A program made the position numbers and the translations under genes. Shown here piece by piece: positions 5,732 to 7,128 of a DNA stretch of 7,128 nucleotides; within the stretch, counting starts at the first letter, position 1; every line of letters begins with the position of its first letter. The notes under the pieces are model-generated. The model had not been told where the DNA came from, searched no databases, and saw only the letters and a program-made list of their open reading frames with translations. Source of the DNA: DATILL01 sp035476575 (GTDB lineage Bacteria; Actinomycetota; Actinomycetes; Mycobacteriales; JACQDL01). The stretch spans positions 1-7,128 of the forward strand of contig DATILL010000090.1 of the NCBI GenBank assembly GCA_035476575.1, given 5' to 3'.

Positions 5732-5778
5732 CTCGGGAGCGAGTCGGGCGGAACGACCGGGTCGGGCAGAATGCCGGT

Positions 5779-6696
5779 GTGACCTTCCGCTCGACGCCTT
5801 TCCCCACGGGGACCTTCCGCTCCGGCTTCGCTTGCCTGGTGGGCCGGCCGAACGCGGGCAAGTCGACGCTGACCAACGCGCTGGTGGGGACGAAGGTGGC
5901 GATCACCTCCAACCGGCCACAGACTACCCGGCACGCGATCCGGGGGATCGTGCACCGGCCGGACGCGCAGCTCGTGCTGGTCGACACGCCCGGGCTACAC
6001 AAGCCGCGGACGCTGCTCGGGCAGCGGCTGAACGACGTGGTCCGGGCCACCTGGTCGGAGGTGGACGTGGTCGGCCTGTGCGTGCCGGCGGACGAGCAGG
6101 TGGGGGCGGGGGACGCGTTCATTGCCCGGGAGCTGGCCAGGCTGCGCACGCCGGTGGTGGGGATCGTGACCAAGACCGACCGGGTGCCGCCGCCAGCGGT
6201 GGCCGAGCAGCTGGTCGCGGTGGCCGGGCTGATGGACTTCGCCGACGTGGTGCCGGTCTCGGCGGTCACGGGCTTCCAGGTGGAGACGGTGGCCGAGGTG
6301 CTGATCGGGCGGTTGCCGGAGGGGCCGGCGTTCTACCCGGACGGCGAGCTGACCGACGAGCCGGAGGAGACGCTGGTCGCGGAGCTGATCCGGGAGGCGG
6401 CGCTGGAGGGGGTGCGGGACGAGCTGCCGCACTCGGTCGCCGTGGTGGTGGAGGAGATGCGGCCACGCGAGGGGCGGGCTGATCTGCTGGACATATATGC
6501 GATCGTGTACGTCGAACGGCCCAGCCAGAAGGGCATCGTGCTCGGGCACCGCGGGGAGCGGATGAAGCAGGTCGGTGTCACCTCCCGCAGGCACATCGAG
6601 GCGCTGCTGGGCACGCACGTATATCTCGACCTGCATGTCAAGGTCGCCAAGGACTGGCAGAGCGACCCCAAGCAACTGCGCAAGCTCGGCTTCTGA
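5779..6696 (+). CDS. era: GTPase Era
   Basis: A complete 305-residue Era, the GTPase that binds the 3' end of 16S rRNA during 30S assembly. G1 GRPNAGKS is at 22-29, the switch I region NRPQTTRH at 45-52, G3 DTPG at 69-72, G4 TKTD at 131-134 (in place of NKxD, common in actinobacterial Era), and G5 SA at 161-162. A C-terminal KH RNA-binding domain follows, with the GHRG loop at 256-259 and the usual end DPKQLRKLGF. Start is GTG 5779, giving FACLVGRPNAGKS at the expected distance; an ATG at 5771 reads only three codons. It is divergent from fur with an 87-base gap and no clear Shine-Dalgarno. It is separated from its usual upstream partners by the - strand block, so it would need its own promoter; only a weak CAGAAT at 5768-5773 is visible. 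The stop codon lies in an inverted repeat. Confidence 0.97.
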   Translation: MTFRSTPFPTGTFRSGFACLVGRPNAGKSTLTNALVGTKVAITSNRPQTTRHAIRGIVHRPDAQLVLVDTPGLHKPRTLLGQRLNDVVRATWSEVDVVGLCVPADEQVGAGDAFIARELARLRTPVVGIVTKTDRVPPPAVAEQLVAVAGLMDFADVVPVSAVTGFQVETVAEVLIGRLPEGPAFYPDGELTDEPEETLVAELIREAALEGVRDELPHSVAVVVEEMRPREGRADLLDIYAIVYVERPSQKGIVLGHRGERMKQVGVTSRRHIEALLGTHVYLDLHVKVAKDWQSDPKQLRKLGF

Positions 6697-6992
6697 CCCG
6701 AATCCGCGAGTAGCGGGCGAGCTGGTCTTCGGCTGGTGTTGTTGGTCATTTCGATCGTCACCGCCTTGGCCAACCCCGCCGCCCGCACCGGAGGCAGCAA
6801 CCCGAACATCCTGGCCGTGGCCGTGGCCTTCTCCACCGTCGCCCCTCACCCGAACACCCCGACCACGTAAGCTCTTCACCCCGTAGGTGTCCTTCCACCC
6901 GCGTGATCCTGTCCTCGCAAACACAATCATCGCAGGCCACCAGGGCACCTACCGCCAACCACACCCCCGCGCTATCCGCGGATTCGGGTCAG
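6693..6992. mobile_element. MITE-like element with 23-bp terminal inverted repeats
   Basis: The left end (6693-6715) begins CTGACCCGAATCCGCG, and the right end (6970-6992) is its inverse complement with 21 of 23 positions matching. The 300-bp span holds no convincing transposase; one short + frame (about 6736-6870, 44 residues from a GTG) has no recognised family. Size, terminal repeats and lack of a long ORF suit a non-autonomous element. No target-site duplication is evident directly outside the repeats, which weakens the call. The left end overlaps the era stop codon, so the repeat could alternatively serve as a long-range terminator. Confidence 0.5.
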
Positions 6993-7128
6993 GACCATCC
7001 CGCCAGGTTGAGTGCCGGTAAGGGCGTGAGGGATTTCGGTGGGTGCGGCGGTGATCGCTTGCTGTGTTTCGGTGGTTGCCTGGTCGGAGACCCGGTCGGG
7101 CCTTTCGCTGCGGTTCCCGTGGTGTGGT
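6993..7128. other. Unassigned right edge of the window
   Basis: All three - strand frames are open from 7128 to the inverted repeat at 6992, and one + frame is open to the window end. One - frame would end in ALNLAGWS with a TGA at 6991-6989, inside the repeat and mirroring the era stop at the other end; another would run on to a TAG near 6974. No family could be recognised and no frame is clearly preferred by codon use, so no gene is called. Confidence 0.3.

Noticed and set aside
6736..6870. Small + strand ORF of 44 residues inside the inverted-repeat element
   Set aside because: It starts with GTG without a Shine-Dalgarno, lies in the era frame just beyond its stop, and has no recognisable family; not supported as a gene.
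5382..6948. Long - strand open frames opposite era and overlapping fur
   Set aside because: They lie across era, whose G motifs and KH domain are certain, or across the divergent fur-era gap; their compositions are Arg/Ser/Pro-rich shadow products.

Overview
The window is high-GC DNA from an actinomycete, most likely Micromonosporaceae (Micromonospora/Salinispora type). I infer this from the strong CGG/CTG/GCC codon preference, frequent GTG starts and the protein sequences; no rRNA is present to confirm it. It holds two parts of a housekeeping locus on the + strand, separated by a block of five genes on the - strand.

Region 1 (2-1220, + strand): the 3' part of a CorC/HlyC-type CBS-domain membrane protein gene, overlapping by 11 bases a small cytidine-deaminase-fold protein that has lost the catalytic zinc residues. 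In mycobacteria this pair is followed directly by era. Here era appears only at 5779, about 4.5 kb further on, so the block between looks like an insertion into an otherwise conserved order. The CorC-like gene also changes codon use abruptly at about base 500-575.

Region 2 (1235-5691, - strand), in transcription order: a Fur/CatR-family metalloregulator, a clade-3 haem catalase (KatA), a bacterial nitric oxide synthase oxygenase gene broken by at least seven small frameshifts, and a type II toxin-antitoxin pair (ribbon-helix-helix/DUF433-type antitoxin and DUF5615 PIN-like toxin, joined by a GTGA overlap). A Fur-type regulator, catalase and NO synthase together suggest an oxidative/nitrosative-stress cluster. 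In Bacillus, NO made by bNOS is known to protect against peroxide partly through catalase. The block carries visible control elements: a good promoter with an A+T-rich inverted repeat before fur, a 17-bp tandem repeat between fur and katA, a hairpin after katA, and a palindrome over the antitoxin start.

Region 3 (5779-6696, + strand): intact era, the ribosome-assembly GTPase.

Region 4 (6693-7128): a roughly 300-bp element bounded by 23-bp inverted repeats (21/23 matching) that starts at the era stop codon. It looks like a MITE or other non-autonomous element. The last 136 bases are open in several frames but not identifiable.
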